Assembly (NCBI GenBank): GCA_038025085.1
Contig: CM076146.1
Span: 20,221,001 to 20,285,000, forward strand
Reading direction: 5' to 3'
DNA: 64,000 nucleotides
Source: Tetragonia tetragonoides
Taxonomy: Eukaryota; Streptophyta; Magnoliopsida; Caryophyllales; Aizoaceae
Of the stretch, positions 12,118 to 22,732 are shown one piece after another. Within the stretch, counting starts at the first letter, position 1, and each line of letters starts with the position of its first letter. A model generated the notes under the pieces. The model saw nothing but the letters and a program-made list of their open reading frames with translations. It ran no database searches and was not told the DNA's origin. Position numbers and translations under genes: made by a program.

Positions 12118-13216
12118 AGTCTTCTATGTCTAAAGGAACGTGAAGCCAGCAAAGTCATGAGCGACATACATAATGGAGTATGTTGTCCTCAAATGAATGG
12201 ATTGACCTTGGTCAAGACAATCCTAAGGCAAGGATACTATTGGGCCACAATGGAGAAAGATTGCATCGAATACGTGAGAAAGTGCACACGCTGCCAATTT
12301 CACGCCAATTTACAACATAGACCTCCTACTCCTCTATATACATTCACCTCACCATGGTCGTTCTCTGCATGGGGCATTGACATCATTGGAAAAATCTCCC
12401 CTACAGGAAAAGGAGGCCATGAATACATACTCGTCGCGATAGATTATTTCACCAAATGGGTTGAAGCTCGTTCGTATGCAAGAATAGCGTCAAAGCACTT
12501 GGCAAAGTTCAACATGATAACATCATTACCAGATATGGAGTACCCCACGAAATCATAAGTGATCACGGGACCCAATTCAAAAAGAATGCTGCCGAACTTT
12601 TTACTAAGTTTAAAATTCAACATCGACAGTCTTCACCTTATAGGCCGCAAACGAATGGAGCCGTAGAATCCGCAAACAAGAACGTGAAGCAAATGATAGC
12701 CAAGATGACGGAAAACTACAAAGATTGGCCCGACAAGCTACATTTCTCCTTATGGGGGTATGGAACCACTATTCGATCCTCACTAGGAGCAACGCCTTAT
12801 TCTCTAGTATACGGAATGGAGGCAGTACTCCCAGTCGAGGTAGAAATCCCTTCCTTAAGGATAGCTCTGGAAAGTGAATTACCCGAAGTAGATTGGGTCC
12901 AAGCCTGGTATGACCAATTGGTCGTGCTAGATGAAAGATGACTAAATGCCCTACATTACGGTCATGTCTACCTAGCAAGGATGGCAAGACACTTTGATCA
13001 ACGATTCAAGGCTAGAATACTAAAAGAAGGAGAGTCAGTCCTAAAAGAGGTAAGACCAATTGTAGTCGACCCTCGGGGAAAGTTCAAGCCTAATTGGTTG
13101 GCCCATACATTATCAAGACGATATTATCCGGTGGAGCGATAAAGTTAATGAATTTAAACGACAACGAGTTCACTCAACTCACAGATATAGACCAACTTAA
13201 GCGATTTTATGCATAA
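12118..13216 (+). pseudogene. Integrase of element D (broken)
   Basis: The zinc finger reads HNGVCCPQMNG...CTRCQ, so the second His of the HHCC set (GPH in E) has become Gln. The core has SAWGIDIIGK (Asp), ISDHGTQF (Asp, about 12560) and TNGAVESAN (Glu, about 12655), then TTIRSSLGATPYSLVYG. The C terminus ends LKRFYA and TAA at 13214-13216. Frame changes occur near 12510 and 12940. Catalytic residues survive but not in one frame. Confidence 0.88.
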
Positions 13217-13649
13217 AATATTAAAAGGGGGGAGAGAGAGAGAGAAAGAGAGATATTCTGTTAATTACTATCCCTCATTTAATTAATAACAGAACTTTAA
13301 CGTCGTGACTCCTGGACTAATATTGTGAGACTCTTACCAACTTCGGATTAATGTCATTGATTTTTCAACTTGGATTATTATTGTCTGATAGCTTATTAAA
13401 CCTGGGATTAATTTGTCAAATTTTCCTAAATAAAAAAATAAAAAAGGAGAGAGAGAAAACGACATGAACTAATTAGCTGAAAATTATTAGAGCTTGAGGT
13501 CATGGGGGTATACAATGGCTAATTCACGTACCTGTCCAATGTGGTTAAATGGTACATGGAAACAAGGTGAGCTACAACGAGAACACGATCATGCTGAGCG
13601 CTACCATAGTCCATAAACATCAACCCAACACCTCCTTTGAGGCTCCCCT
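13217..13649. other. Purine tract and non-coding sequence after pol D
   Basis: Starts with a 33-base purine run at 13223-13255 (AAAAGGGGGGAGAGAG...), as expected of a polypurine tract that primes plus-strand synthesis, though no LTR follows here. A second short purine run lies near 13446. No gene recognised on either strand up to the antisense gene. Confidence 0.5.
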
Positions 13650-14393
13650 TTAGGCCAGGGCATGGTAAAGGGAATGTCAAGCACTGTCATTCCACCTAAA
13701 ATGGTTTTTGTCAAGCTATCAACCATCCTCCTCTCTTTGAACGATCCAAAATTGTTGAAGTTAATTAGTCACCCTCTTCATGAATGTTGCTATTTAGGTA
13801 GGGCTTTCCAATCAATGTCTCGCCTATCAAACCCTTCCAAGCAGTTAATTTTCACAATAGCTTGATAAGCTCTATCCCTTGCTTCTTATGTCACCCTAAG
13901 AAGGCAAGCTTTGCCCCTATTGATGGTCATCTTCTTTTCGGAGGGAATAAGAGTATCTTCGTTACCACCAACAAACAAATAACGATGGAGGAGGCAAAAT
14001 ACAAAGGCACGCTTCTTGTACCTCATATCCATCGCATCCCGGGCCCTAGAGGTGAAGAGAGTCACGAGTTTTGCAAGATCAACATCCTCACCATGAAGCA
14101 CTTGACCTGCTTGACGGGGAGACAACCCGAGGTACCTTTGAAAATCACCCACAAAAGCGTTCCCCAAGTAAGGAACGGCGAGAGGGCTTTCGGTTGGAAA
14201 GCCAATGATATCGGAAAACTCCTCCACCAACGGGCACATCTCATGAGCACCAAAACGGAAAACATGGAACTTTGGGTCCCAAAACTCAGTGGAAGCACGA
14301 AGAAAGTCCCACAAAATCATAACTTGGCTGTAATCTCTCCTCTACCTTCATGGAGGCCAACCAAGCATCAAAGGCATCATCAAAGTTCACCAT
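13650..14393 (-). pseudogene. Antisense gene of D, PMD/DUF7745-like (broken)
   Basis: Minus strand, opposite to pol D. ATG at 14393 begins MVNFDDAFDAWLASMKVEE; after a frame change near 14310 it continues with STEFWDPKFHVFRFGAHEMCP, LVEEFSDIIGFP and YKKRAFVFCLLHRYLFVGG. The FWDP...FRFG...P..EEF pattern resembles the plant transposon-borne PMD/DUF7745-type domain; this assignment is from memory of the family pattern. A stop at 13886-13888 is followed by related-looking sequence to about 13650. A TATA box sits about 90 bp upstream of the ATG. Function unknown. Confidence 0.5.
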
Positions 14394-14480
14394 TGTTAGG
14401 ATTAAGGATTTTCTCTCAAGGAATTTTCTCTCTCTAAGGGCTCAAACTAAGTGGTAAGAAGAGAAGAGAAAGAAACCCGA

Positions 14481-14711
14481 CTATATAGAGGTCACGGTTG
14501 GATTCCCGTCGAAAAATTAAGGAAATTCAGACAATTGACGAAAAAGGGGCCAGGCGGCCTCTAAGCTAGTCCGGACGGCATAGCCGTTAGGACAAGCGGC
14601 TGAGCTGCTCTGGCCAACACCATGACCGCTCGGACAAGCGGCCAAATCGCTAGTCGTAGTCGCTTGCCCAAGCGGCGTAGGCGGTAACTGCTGGAGCTCT
14701 AGCACAGCCAC
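14481..14711 (-). promoter_or_regulatory. Promoter of antisense gene with GCGG-CCGC palindrome array
   Basis: CTATATAG at 14481-14488 (minus TATA box) is about 90 bp before ATG 14393. Immediately upstream, 14545-14680 is packed with short GCGG or CGGT words paired with CCGC or CCGT, about every 20-25 bp (for example ACGGCATAGCCGTT and AGCGGCCAAATCGCT). The same layout precedes the TATA boxes at 18419 and 20111. Confidence 0.55.
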
Positions 14712-15131
14712 TAGGAGCTCTAGCGATCACCCTATATAGGTGCCTGGTGTGCTATTTCGCGAGAGGCCTCGGTCCACCCGACCCTACCGCCTGACTGAGT
14801 TCTACTTTCCTAATTCCCACTTGGATAGAATTTGGAAGCCTTCCCTTTTCATTTTGGCTTTTGCCACTTTTCTATTTTATTCCCTTTTTATTATCTTTTC
14901 CTATCTTCTTCTTTATTTATTTTTATTTTTAGGAGAAGGGGTACCCCAATTGTGCTAAATTCTCGGGAATCTTAAATTCTCAAATGTCATGATTTGTGAT
15001 TTCCCATTCGGAAATTAGATGATAAAATTCACATATGGGCATTTGGGTGATATTTTTGTGCGTGAATAAAATGTAATATTTATAGCAGGTTTAATACAAG
15101 CCCGAAAGTTAAAAATGCACTACAACAAATA
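14712..15131. other. No gene recognised between two antisense genes
   Basis: Contains CCTATATAGG at 14732-14741, a palindromic TATA-like word that could serve the plus strand, and an AT-rich stretch after 14860. Nothing coding seen. The 3' end of the next minus-strand gene begins at 15132. Confidence 0.4.
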
Positions 15132-18100
15132 TCACTGGCCATCTTCGCCAGTACTCGGACCCGCCTGAGACGACTCTCCGGGTCCACTCGATGATGGAGC
15201 ACCTGAAGGACCGGGCTGAGACATTGCCCAAGCTCTAGGGTGAAAAGCAAATAATGAACCGGTCAAGTAAGCGGGATCCAATGAATGACGCGGTAGCTCC
15301 GACGTGCCAGGATAGCCGCCAGACCCCGTACTCTCCTGACTCCAAGAACCCCTTGGAGGGACTGGAGGATACATGGGCATATGGTAGCCCAGATACCACA
15401 TATAGGGAGGCGGTGCAGGCCACTGCGGAAGATAAGGCACTTGGGGCTGGTTCCCCGTATCCACTTTAGCTCGAGGAGTCCCCTGACGCACCTCCGTACT
15501 CTCCGGCCTAGGACGAGGACGCTGCGGTGTAGACACCGAATGCGAAGCACGAATACTTGGAGGCCTAGGAGGCCATACCACATGAACGGGTTGCGAAATG
15601 AGCTCAAGGTCAGAAAATTACAAAAATTCAAATCAAGCACTATTACTTGAAATGAACATACTTTCGAACGTCGAACCGACGACTCGTGCATACACTCCGA
15701 GACGCGAATCTGGAAATCCAATTCTTAAAGGCATGCATGCCTCTATAGATCTTCCGTGTCTCAGGAGCATCCAACTGTGCACATAAAGAACAGAGTCAGC
15801 TTAAGTACAAAGGAAACATTGCAAATTACAATGGATTCTCACTTACCCCCCTACAACCAGCTGGTTGAGGCAATCCCTCAACCTCCTCATCAGGGCAACA
15901 AAAATCAGGAATCAGTATAACCTGAGGAGACCCGTCCGCTCCTGTATAACTCGCCTACATGGTACGAGGAGTAGGACGCGGAGAAGTGACAGACGAGGAA
16001 CTCGCAACACTCTGCAAAGACTTAAAGATATTAGTCACAAATCCAAAGTTTCAAACAAATTAAGAAATAAAGTACATTACTTATCGGGTCAGTGGAGAAG
16101 TTGGGCCATAATCGAGCCTCAACAAAATCAGTATATGCCACCATGAGATCCACCTCAGGATCAGCCGGAAGCAAATACTCAAGGGCATTCGCCCCAACGG
16201 TGGCCGCCCTTACCTGCTCCAAGGTAAGGTGACGAACATAAAGCATAGAATCCGGAGGATCCAAAGGAATCCTCGGAGCCGGAAGGTCGGAGAAAGTATG
16301 CCTAATCAGTCTCTCTCCCAAAAACCACTCAAAACCGAAAGGGCCCTCAAAAAGGATCCTCCTCTGGTCGTCCTCCCAAGCACCCAAAAATCTGTCCCAG
16401 AGATCCGGGACGTAATCCGTCCAAGGGAATCAGTCGACCTGCAAAAGCAAAAGGAATAAGCACACAAAAGGATGAAAAGTACAATAAAAGCACAAAAGAT
16501 GATCACTTACATCCTGAGCGGTCAAGGGATAGATCGCCTCACTAAGGGCGTGCAGCGTGGTAAATGGTTAAGATGCCCGTCCCCTCTAGGCCTACATCGC
16601 TGGAAAGGACATGTCCTCTGTCTGGAGAAGAGGGGAAAGGTCGGAGAAATGCTCATAAAACCAAATCTAAGACATGCAAAGCACATGGATTAGGCACAAG
16701 TTATGAGTAGAAAAGCCAAAAACACGAACTAAAAGAAGGGTAAAAGAAAATTACCTCCATAACGTGCCAATAACCGACCAAGGAGACGCGAGACGCGCCC
16801 TCCTCTCCACTGAGGCGGCTGGACTGCGTCAAGCCCCGAAGAATACAAGAGTATGCTGGAAGACCCCATTTGTACTCCACAACTCTGTCCAAATCCCGCA
16901 AGCACGGGAAATAGCGAACATGGTACCTACTAGCTTTATCCGAAAATACGGAACGAGCTAGAACATAGGCCAAGAAAAGGTGAGCATGCTGCTCCATCGT
17001 GACCTTCTTCAACTTCCTGGGGTTGGTGAAGAACTGGACCATAACGTTAGTCTGGCCATACTCCCTACCATCCCAGTTGGCCCCAAAAAGGCCAAACATA
17101 TCTACCATGGCATCCCTGCTCACATCTCCATAAGTGATAGGAATACCGGTACAAGGGTGCGCGAAAATGAGACCGAACTCGATTGGGGTGATCATGATCT
17201 CACCCATAGGAAAATGAAAAGCACTGGTAGTATCCCAGTACCGCTCCGCAAGACATCTAACGAGCAAGCGGTCGGAGCGCTCAGCAGAAGCGATGGACGC
17301 TAAAAAGTGACCGAAGCCACAACGCTACACAATAGAGGTGACCGAAGGAGTCACATATCTACGGGCTTTCTCGATACCAGAAAGGCTACCGTAACCCCAC
17401 ATGGTAGTGTCGACATCCTATACAACACAATAACTGCAAGACAATTAGCTAGGTGATCCTAGTAACAACTACCAGTCTCCGGTTTAGTCCTAATTTTTTA
17501 CAACTCGTAAAGTTTAGCTTTTTAGTTAAACCAATATGACAAGAGCGAATTTTAAAGAGAACAAATTTCACACAATTTTATTCTCCACAAATGTACTCAA
17601 AAAACGATCTACCACCACAACAAAAATAAACTTCACCCAAGTTTATTTTCACAAAAAGTATCCATGATAATTGCAACGAGAATAAATTTCATACAAGTTT
17701 ATTTTCCACCATTAAAGATGAATTTCACGCAAATTCATTCTTCACATGCAAATATATATGATACAAGAAACCTACGGGAATTCACAAATTAGCAAGAAAA
17801 ACAATTTCATGCAAATTGGTTTTTCCACATTTAGCTACACTACAGTTCTCAACCTAAAAATTCTATGTTTGCCTACACATGATTTTCTATGTGTAAAAGA
17901 GCAAGAAAAAAAAAACCGACGACATACCCGATATTTGGTACCAACGGTAACCAAATGCTCCTTCTTCTTGAAAACAAGATCGTTGGGCTCCCAACGATCG
18001 GTAGGATGAAAATCACTACGAGTGAACTCGTCCTGGGCTAACCAGTGCTTATCAACCCGGTGATGGGGTATACCGGAAACGAATACCAGAGTGAAAACAT

Positions 18101-18167
18101 TAGGGGCCTCATGAACAAGAATCTCTTGCTCCTTCCTTTTCCTACCTCCTCTAAGTTTAGGAGCCAA
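15132..18167 (-). pseudogene. PMD-like gene copy 2 (six exons, nearly complete)
   Basis: Exon 1 (18167-17928) encodes APKLRGGRKRKEQE...; its start codon now reads TTG. Exon 2 (17417-16755) has LAERYWDTTSAFHF, GEIMITPIEFGLIFAHP and EQHAHLFLAYVLARSVF, with a stop near 17325. Exon 3 (16438-16085) has FGFEWFLGERLIRHTF and LMVAYTDFVEARLWPNF; its donor is GATAAGT where copy 3 keeps GGTAAGT. Exon 4 has a stop in place of Ser. The last exon (about 15590-15132) is Pro-rich, ending GPSTGEDGQ. It is opposite to pol D. Inferred family: plant mobile domain; its role in the element is unknown. Lost start, donor and two stops indicate decay. Confidence 0.7.
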
Positions 18168-18418
18168 GGATGAAGAGCAAAAATGGAGTTTTTGGAAATT
18201 TGAGTGAAACTCACAAATTCACACAATTTTGAGTTTTGACACTCAAAAACACAAGAACAACTAACAAAATCAAGTTCTACTAAGAATTTGAGCAAGAAAA
18301 CCGCAAGATTTGGAGCTAGGGGCTTTAATGGAGGTTGAGAGATTTGAAGAGAAAAATCGAGGAGAGAGAAAGGAGAACGAAAAATGGGGAAGATGACCCA
18401 TTTCGGCCTCCCCTTTCC

Positions 18419-18658
18419 CTTTTATGCACACCCGCGCAAAACCTAATACCCGATCAAACCACTTAGGTGGACGGTCAGACTGCCCAGCTGGCGGTTAAAT
18501 CGCAAGACAGGCGGCTTGGCCGCTAGTCCCAACGACTTGACCATTTGGGTGAGCGGTTCAATCGCTCCACCAAGCTGCGTAGCCGCTTCACCAAGCGGTT
18601 TAGCCGCTCCACCTAGCGGTTCGACCGCTTGACGTGGCGGTTTGGCCGCCTGACCCAC
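18419..18658 (-). promoter_or_regulatory. Promoter of PMD copy 2 with GCGG-CCGC palindrome array
   Basis: GCATAAAAGGG at about 18419-18429 (minus) is the TATA-like box, some 250 bp before the start. Upstream, 18465-18650 holds about eight short palindromic units, e.g. AGCGGTTTAGCCGCT, AGCGGTTCGACCGCT and GGCGGTTTGGCCGCC. The protein-like frame crossing it is a by-product of the repeats. Confidence 0.6.
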
Positions 18659-18769
18659 TCTCTCTCTTATGACGTTTTAAGGGCCATTGGCTAAAAATCA
18701 GTGGGCCCCACGCGAGGTCCATAGCATTTATTTGCGTGCCAAAGTCCGTTTATTAAAATAGGACTACTT

Positions 18770-19320
18770 TGAACCCCTGCGACTGAAAATCGAAGGACGT
18801 TTATTGTTTGATCTACAGCAGGGGGTCACCCTTCGACTAAAAATCGAATGATTTTTTATCATTACTCTTATTTCTAACGAAATATTTTTATTGTGTAACC
18901 TACTGCACAGGGTTCCCCTTCGACTGAAAATCGAAGGACGTTTATTGTTTGACCTACAGCACAGAGTCGCCATTCGATTAAAAATCAAAGGATTTTTATT
19001 ACTCTTATTTTCTAACGAATTAAATTTATTGTGTAACCTACAGCATGGGGTTCCCCTTCGATTGATAATCGAAAGACATTTATTGTGTAACCTACAGCAC
19101 AGGGTTCCCTTTCGACTGAAAATTGAAGGACGTTTATTTTTTGACCTACAGCACAGGGTCGCCATTCGATTAAAAATCGAAGGATGTTTATTACTCTTAT
19201 TTCTAACAAAACATTTTTATTGTGTAACCTACAGCACAGGGTTCCCCTTCGACAAAAAATCGAAGGACATTTATTGTTTGACCTACAACTCATGGTCAAC
19301 CTTCGACTAAAAATTTCAAT
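18770..19320. repeat. Tandem repeat with a hairpin in each unit
   Basis: About nine units centred on CCTTCGACTGAAAATCGAAGG, an inverted repeat (CCTTCGA/TCGAAGG) with a short AT loop. Units lie 53-55 bp apart, or 82-87 bp apart where an extra AT-rich block (TTACTCTTATTTCTAACGAA) is present, so a two-level structure is visible. Shared text includes ACCTACAGCACAGGGTTCCC. Location, between an antisense gene and an LTR, fits the 3' tandem repeats known in Tat/Ogre elements. Both strands have short open frames, which I take as artefacts. Confidence 0.92.
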
Positions 19321-19576
19321 GATTCTTCTAAAACCCAGGTAAGATTTGCGAAAGTGCTTTTACTGGGTATGGACGACGTTTATTCAGTTTATCTGATTAT
19401 TGTTCTCTTTTGTTTCTTCTCTTTTCTTCAGTACCTTGTTTCCATCACGGAAACCAAAGTACAGGTGTTGCTGAGTGAGGAAGTGTAGCTTGGTATTTAA
19501 TTGTGGGCTTGTCCTCTAGACATATTATTTTTTTTGGTTTATGGGATTTTGGTTTGTGCCCTAGAAGACAAAGTTG
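19321..19576. other. Short non-coding stretch before LTR
   Basis: No gene seen. Sequence before the LTR start (GCCCTAGAAGACAAAGTTG) is only weakly purine-rich, so a polypurine tract is not convincing. Confidence 0.35.
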
Positions 19577-21109
19577 TGTAGACACCAAAAATTGTGTCTA
19601 TGATAAGTCCCCATAAAAACCCAAGAATGAAAGGGTTCGATTTTGCTCTAACTTGGGTTGCGAGAATAAATACTCTGATGATTAGCCCAGTTCCTTTGAA
19701 TTAACTAGTGGAAGCCTTTTGTATAGGTGATCCAAACCAGTTGGACTCAATTCAGTTGGAGTCCAAAACTGAGAAATAGGCCTCTTTGAACCTAAAGGCC
19801 CGAAAGGGAACCCAAACCCATGAGTCAACCCTTGGTCAAACAAGGGAACTCAGTCAATCCCGCGTGGACCCCCTCGGAAAAGCCTCCCCCGCTTAGAAAA
19901 GTAGTCAGCCGCCTATACAGGCATGCCTCTCCAGGTCCAAGCGGCCACGCTTGAGTTCATGCAGTTTGACCGCTTGCCTTGCGGCTTGACCGCTTGTCCT
20001 ACCAGCTCAACCGCTCGGCCTAGCTGCATGGTCGGAGGGACCTTTTCCCGCGGACGGTAAATTCGAGGCCCATTCCATCTCCGTGCCAAACCCTGGCAGC
20101 TTCCCCTCTTCTATATAAACAAACCTTAGGGTTCAATTGAAGGGGTTGGGAATTCGAGAGGTTGGCAGATTCTCTCTCAGGTTGGACAATAGGTTGACTC
20201 TCTCTCTCTCTCTCACATTAAAACCAGAAATTCTGATTCTACTCCTTCTTTAGGTTAGCCCTAGCACCATAAAATAAGCCTTTATACTTCATCAAGCGCA
20301 TGAATTCAAGCAACATAAGCCAATAAGTTCATTGTGAGCATCCAACCTGAGGGTTTTCAATAAATTTTATATTGTTTGTTATTACTAACGAATTTGGTTT
20401 ACGTGATATGTACATGCATTGGCGCGTAATCGAGCAAAAGGGCTTGTATTAAGACTAATTAATGGATGAATGAATGTTTTAAATGTTGTTATTTATTGCT
20501 TCTTATGTTTAAATTATGCTTTGTTTGTGGATTAGTTGGTGAATTATTTTTTTGTCTTCTAACTCGCATGTTTTAGCATATTTATTATTTTCTAGTAATA
20601 AGAGCATGTAATTTGATAAATTTGTAAAAGTGGTCACAAGAATAATAATTGTTCAACCCATTAGTTAAAACTAGAAATTTGGACAAATTGAACCTTGTTT
20701 GGAACCGTAGCATTAATCATTATATTGAATCGATTAGTAAAGGCCGTTGTTGTCAACGGGCGAGTTGGGTGCCTAACCTTCCTAGCTTGTACTCACGCCC
20801 CCGAACTCATTTATGAAGTCAATTTCCCCAATAGGGATTTGGGTGTACAGGAATTGAGTTGACATCTTTCTAGACTATCGACATGATTCCAAGGTTTCCA
20901 AATTACCTTAAATTTGATGGCGACTTCCGATAATCTTAATCATGTTCTTAGTGCAAAAAGAAAATCTCCATGTGCATTCACACTCAAAGATTCACGAAAA
21001 CCCGAACAACCGCGCTCTCCCTCGGGTTTGGCACGGTTTAGTGGTGTCGAGTCGTGCACAACGACGTCGATAGCTCCCAGGAAATCGTTGTAAATTCGGG
21101 GGTGTTACA
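19577..21109 (+). repeat. LTR, plus orientation (D 3' LTR or solo LTR)
   Basis: Begins TGTAGACACCAAAAATTGTG and ends GGGGGTGTTACA. It has a TATA box (CTATATAAAC, about 20111), a (CT) run at 20197-20212 and the block GAGTTGGGTGCCTAACCTTC at about 20763 shared with the other Tat-type LTRs. Its inner and 3' part (20190-21060) is repeated at 34398-35227. The right end abuts the truncated integrase of element E; 5-bp flanks (AGTTG, TCTTG) do not match. Confidence 0.7.
19905..20120 (+). promoter_or_regulatory. LTR promoter with GCGG-CCGC words
   Basis: CTATATAAAC at about 20111 is the TATA box. At 19905-20030 there are repeated words such as CAGCCGCC (an exact AGCCGCC GCC-box), AAGCGGCCACGCTT, TTGCGGCTTGACCGCTT and CAACCGCTCGG, like the arrays at 14545-14680 and 18465-18650. 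Confidence 0.5.
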
Positions 21110-22032
21110 TCTTGCCAATTATATCTATCCCCTAAGCCGAGAAGGGCCAAGGAGAGGTGAAAGTGTATAATGTGGTCGGCGGGAAATGTTGAAAGTTTGC
21201 ATGTGTCTGGCATTACATGCATCTTTTGACTAATTCACCACAGTCTTTCTCCATTGTGGTCCAATAATAGCCAAGCGTAGTTATCTTCTTAGACAACATC
21301 ATACCACTCATGTGTGGTCCACAAACTCCTCCATGTACGTCTCTTAGGACTTTGTGGGCCATTTCGGTGCCTTAACACAAGAAATTAATCTCATTTGGGG
21401 TTTTCTTGTATATTTTACCTTGTACTTCAATAAATTAGGCTGCGAGCCTCCTAAGGCCTTTTGGGCTCTGCGGCTAGAATCAGGAGGGTAAATTTGACGG
21501 ATGAGTAGGTTCTTTATGTCAGTGTACCACTCATCTTCTTCATCATTGCATACCTCCAAAGCGTCGCAGTATGAAGGTTCAGACCTTCTTTGTACGCAAA
21601 TAGGCATCTTTCGAATGGAATCGGGTATGTTGATCATGCTTGCCAATTTAGCCAATGCATCCGCGAATTGGTTATCTTCTCCTGGAAGATATGTGAAATT
21701 TCTTTGGTTGAAGTATACCACAATTTTGTCAAAGTATTCTTGGTAGAGTGCTAAAGATTCAATTTTGACTTTCCAGACTTTGGAAATCTGGTTAATTATG
21801 AGGGATGAGTCACCATAGACTCGTAGTGTTTTGATACCAAGTCTTATGGCGGATTGTATCCTATTATGCATGCTTCATATTCCGCGCCGTTGTTGGTGAC
21901 CTCATGGTCCAACATGACTGAAAGAGGTGTATGTGCATCGTCAGGAGACACTATCAATACTCCTACCCGAATTCCTTTTTGGTTAGATGCTCCATCGAAA
22001 TATAGTTGCCATGTCTTGGTGTCTACAATCAT
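21110..22032 (-). pseudogene. Second RNase H and start of integrase, element E
   Basis: LYFDGASNQKG (Asp), NNGAEYEACIIG (Glu), VYGDSSLIINQISK (Asp) and DNQFADALAKLASM (Asp) give the full acidic set of the additional RNase H. It runs into the integrase zinc finger, VCGPHMSG (both His present upstream) and the Cys pair, separated by a stop. The integrase stops at GIDIIGK where sequence switches at 21109 to the LTR. A frame change near 21850 and stops near 21210 and 21130 mark decay. Confidence 0.85.
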
Positions 22033-22732
22033 AACCCCCTCGTCCGGGAAGTGATATTCTTCCTTGTTGTCGGGTTCATTTATGGGTTGATCAGCTAGGT
22101 ATTCCGAAATAGCATGTCCCTTAATTGCCTTTTGGTGTTCAAGTTTGAGGTCAAACTCGGATAAAAGAACTGTCCATCTTGCTATTCTACCGCTTAGAAT
22201 GGGCTTTTAAAATATATATTTTAGAGGATTTTCTCTCGATCTTATGTGGATATTATGTTGGATCATATAATGTCGCAGTTTCTTTGTCGTGGCGACCAAA
22301 GCTAGACATGTTTTTTTCCAGAGGGGAATAGCGGGTTTCGTATTCTAGAAACTTCTTGCTGACATAGTAGATGGCATTCTCTTCCTTGTTTATTACCTGG
22401 GCTAGCATGCCCCCCATTGACGTTTCCGTGACAGTAAGTTAGAGACTTACAGGCATGCCTGGAGTGGGCGGTACTAGTAAGGGTGGTTAAGACAGATAGG
22501 CCATAATTTTGTCAAAGGCCTTTCTGTTCATCCCATTCTATTTTTACCTCTTTCTTGAGCTTTTTGAATATGGGCTCGCATGTGATAGTCAATGTAGAAA
22601 TGAATTGACTAATGTATTGGATTCTTCCCGAGAAGTCCTTGATTTCTTTCTCTGTTTTTGGAGGAGGCATGTCTATTATGGCCTTGATCTTGGATGGATC
22701 AATCTCGATCCCTCTGTTGCTTATGACGAATC
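22033..22732 (-). pseudogene. RT-linked RNase H of element E (broken)
   Basis: Between RT and the second RNase H, fragments on the minus strand in several frames give RT connection (IDPSKIKAIMDMPPPK), then RNase H pieces including GGMLAQVINKEENAIYYVSKK and HQKAIKGHAISEYLADQP. Frame changes occur more than once. This domain is missing in D. It would degrade the RNA of the RNA-DNA hybrid. Confidence 0.7.

Larger units (their letters stand above)
10134..21109 (+). mobile_element. Element D: Tat-lineage Ty3/gypsy with antisense genes
   Basis: Plus-strand RT, second RNase H and integrase (10134-13216), then a purine tract, two minus-strand genes (13650-14393, 15132-18167), a tandem repeat (18770-19320) and an LTR (19577-21109). 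The gag, protease and 5' LTR are missing. Joining all parts into one element is inference from order and orientation; the LTR has no matching partner and no clear target-site duplication. Confidence 0.5.

Noticed and set aside
16229..17303. Plus-strand frames over PMD copy 2
   Set aside because: Shadows of the minus-strand exons, which have matching copies at 449-1081 and 40450-41477.
18443..18658. Small protein with repeated Ala-Lys-Pro-Leu-Gly
   Set aside because: It arises from the palindromic promoter array upstream of the PMD gene and has no support as a gene.
18770..19320. Repeat-peptide genes on both strands
   Set aside because: The open frames follow the tandem repeat, lack any start context or other domain, and change with each unit.
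19577..21109. Simple solo LTR with target-site duplication
   Set aside because: The 5-bp flanks (AGTTG, TCTTG) differ and the two sides belong to different sequences, so a plain solo-LTR insertion is not supported.
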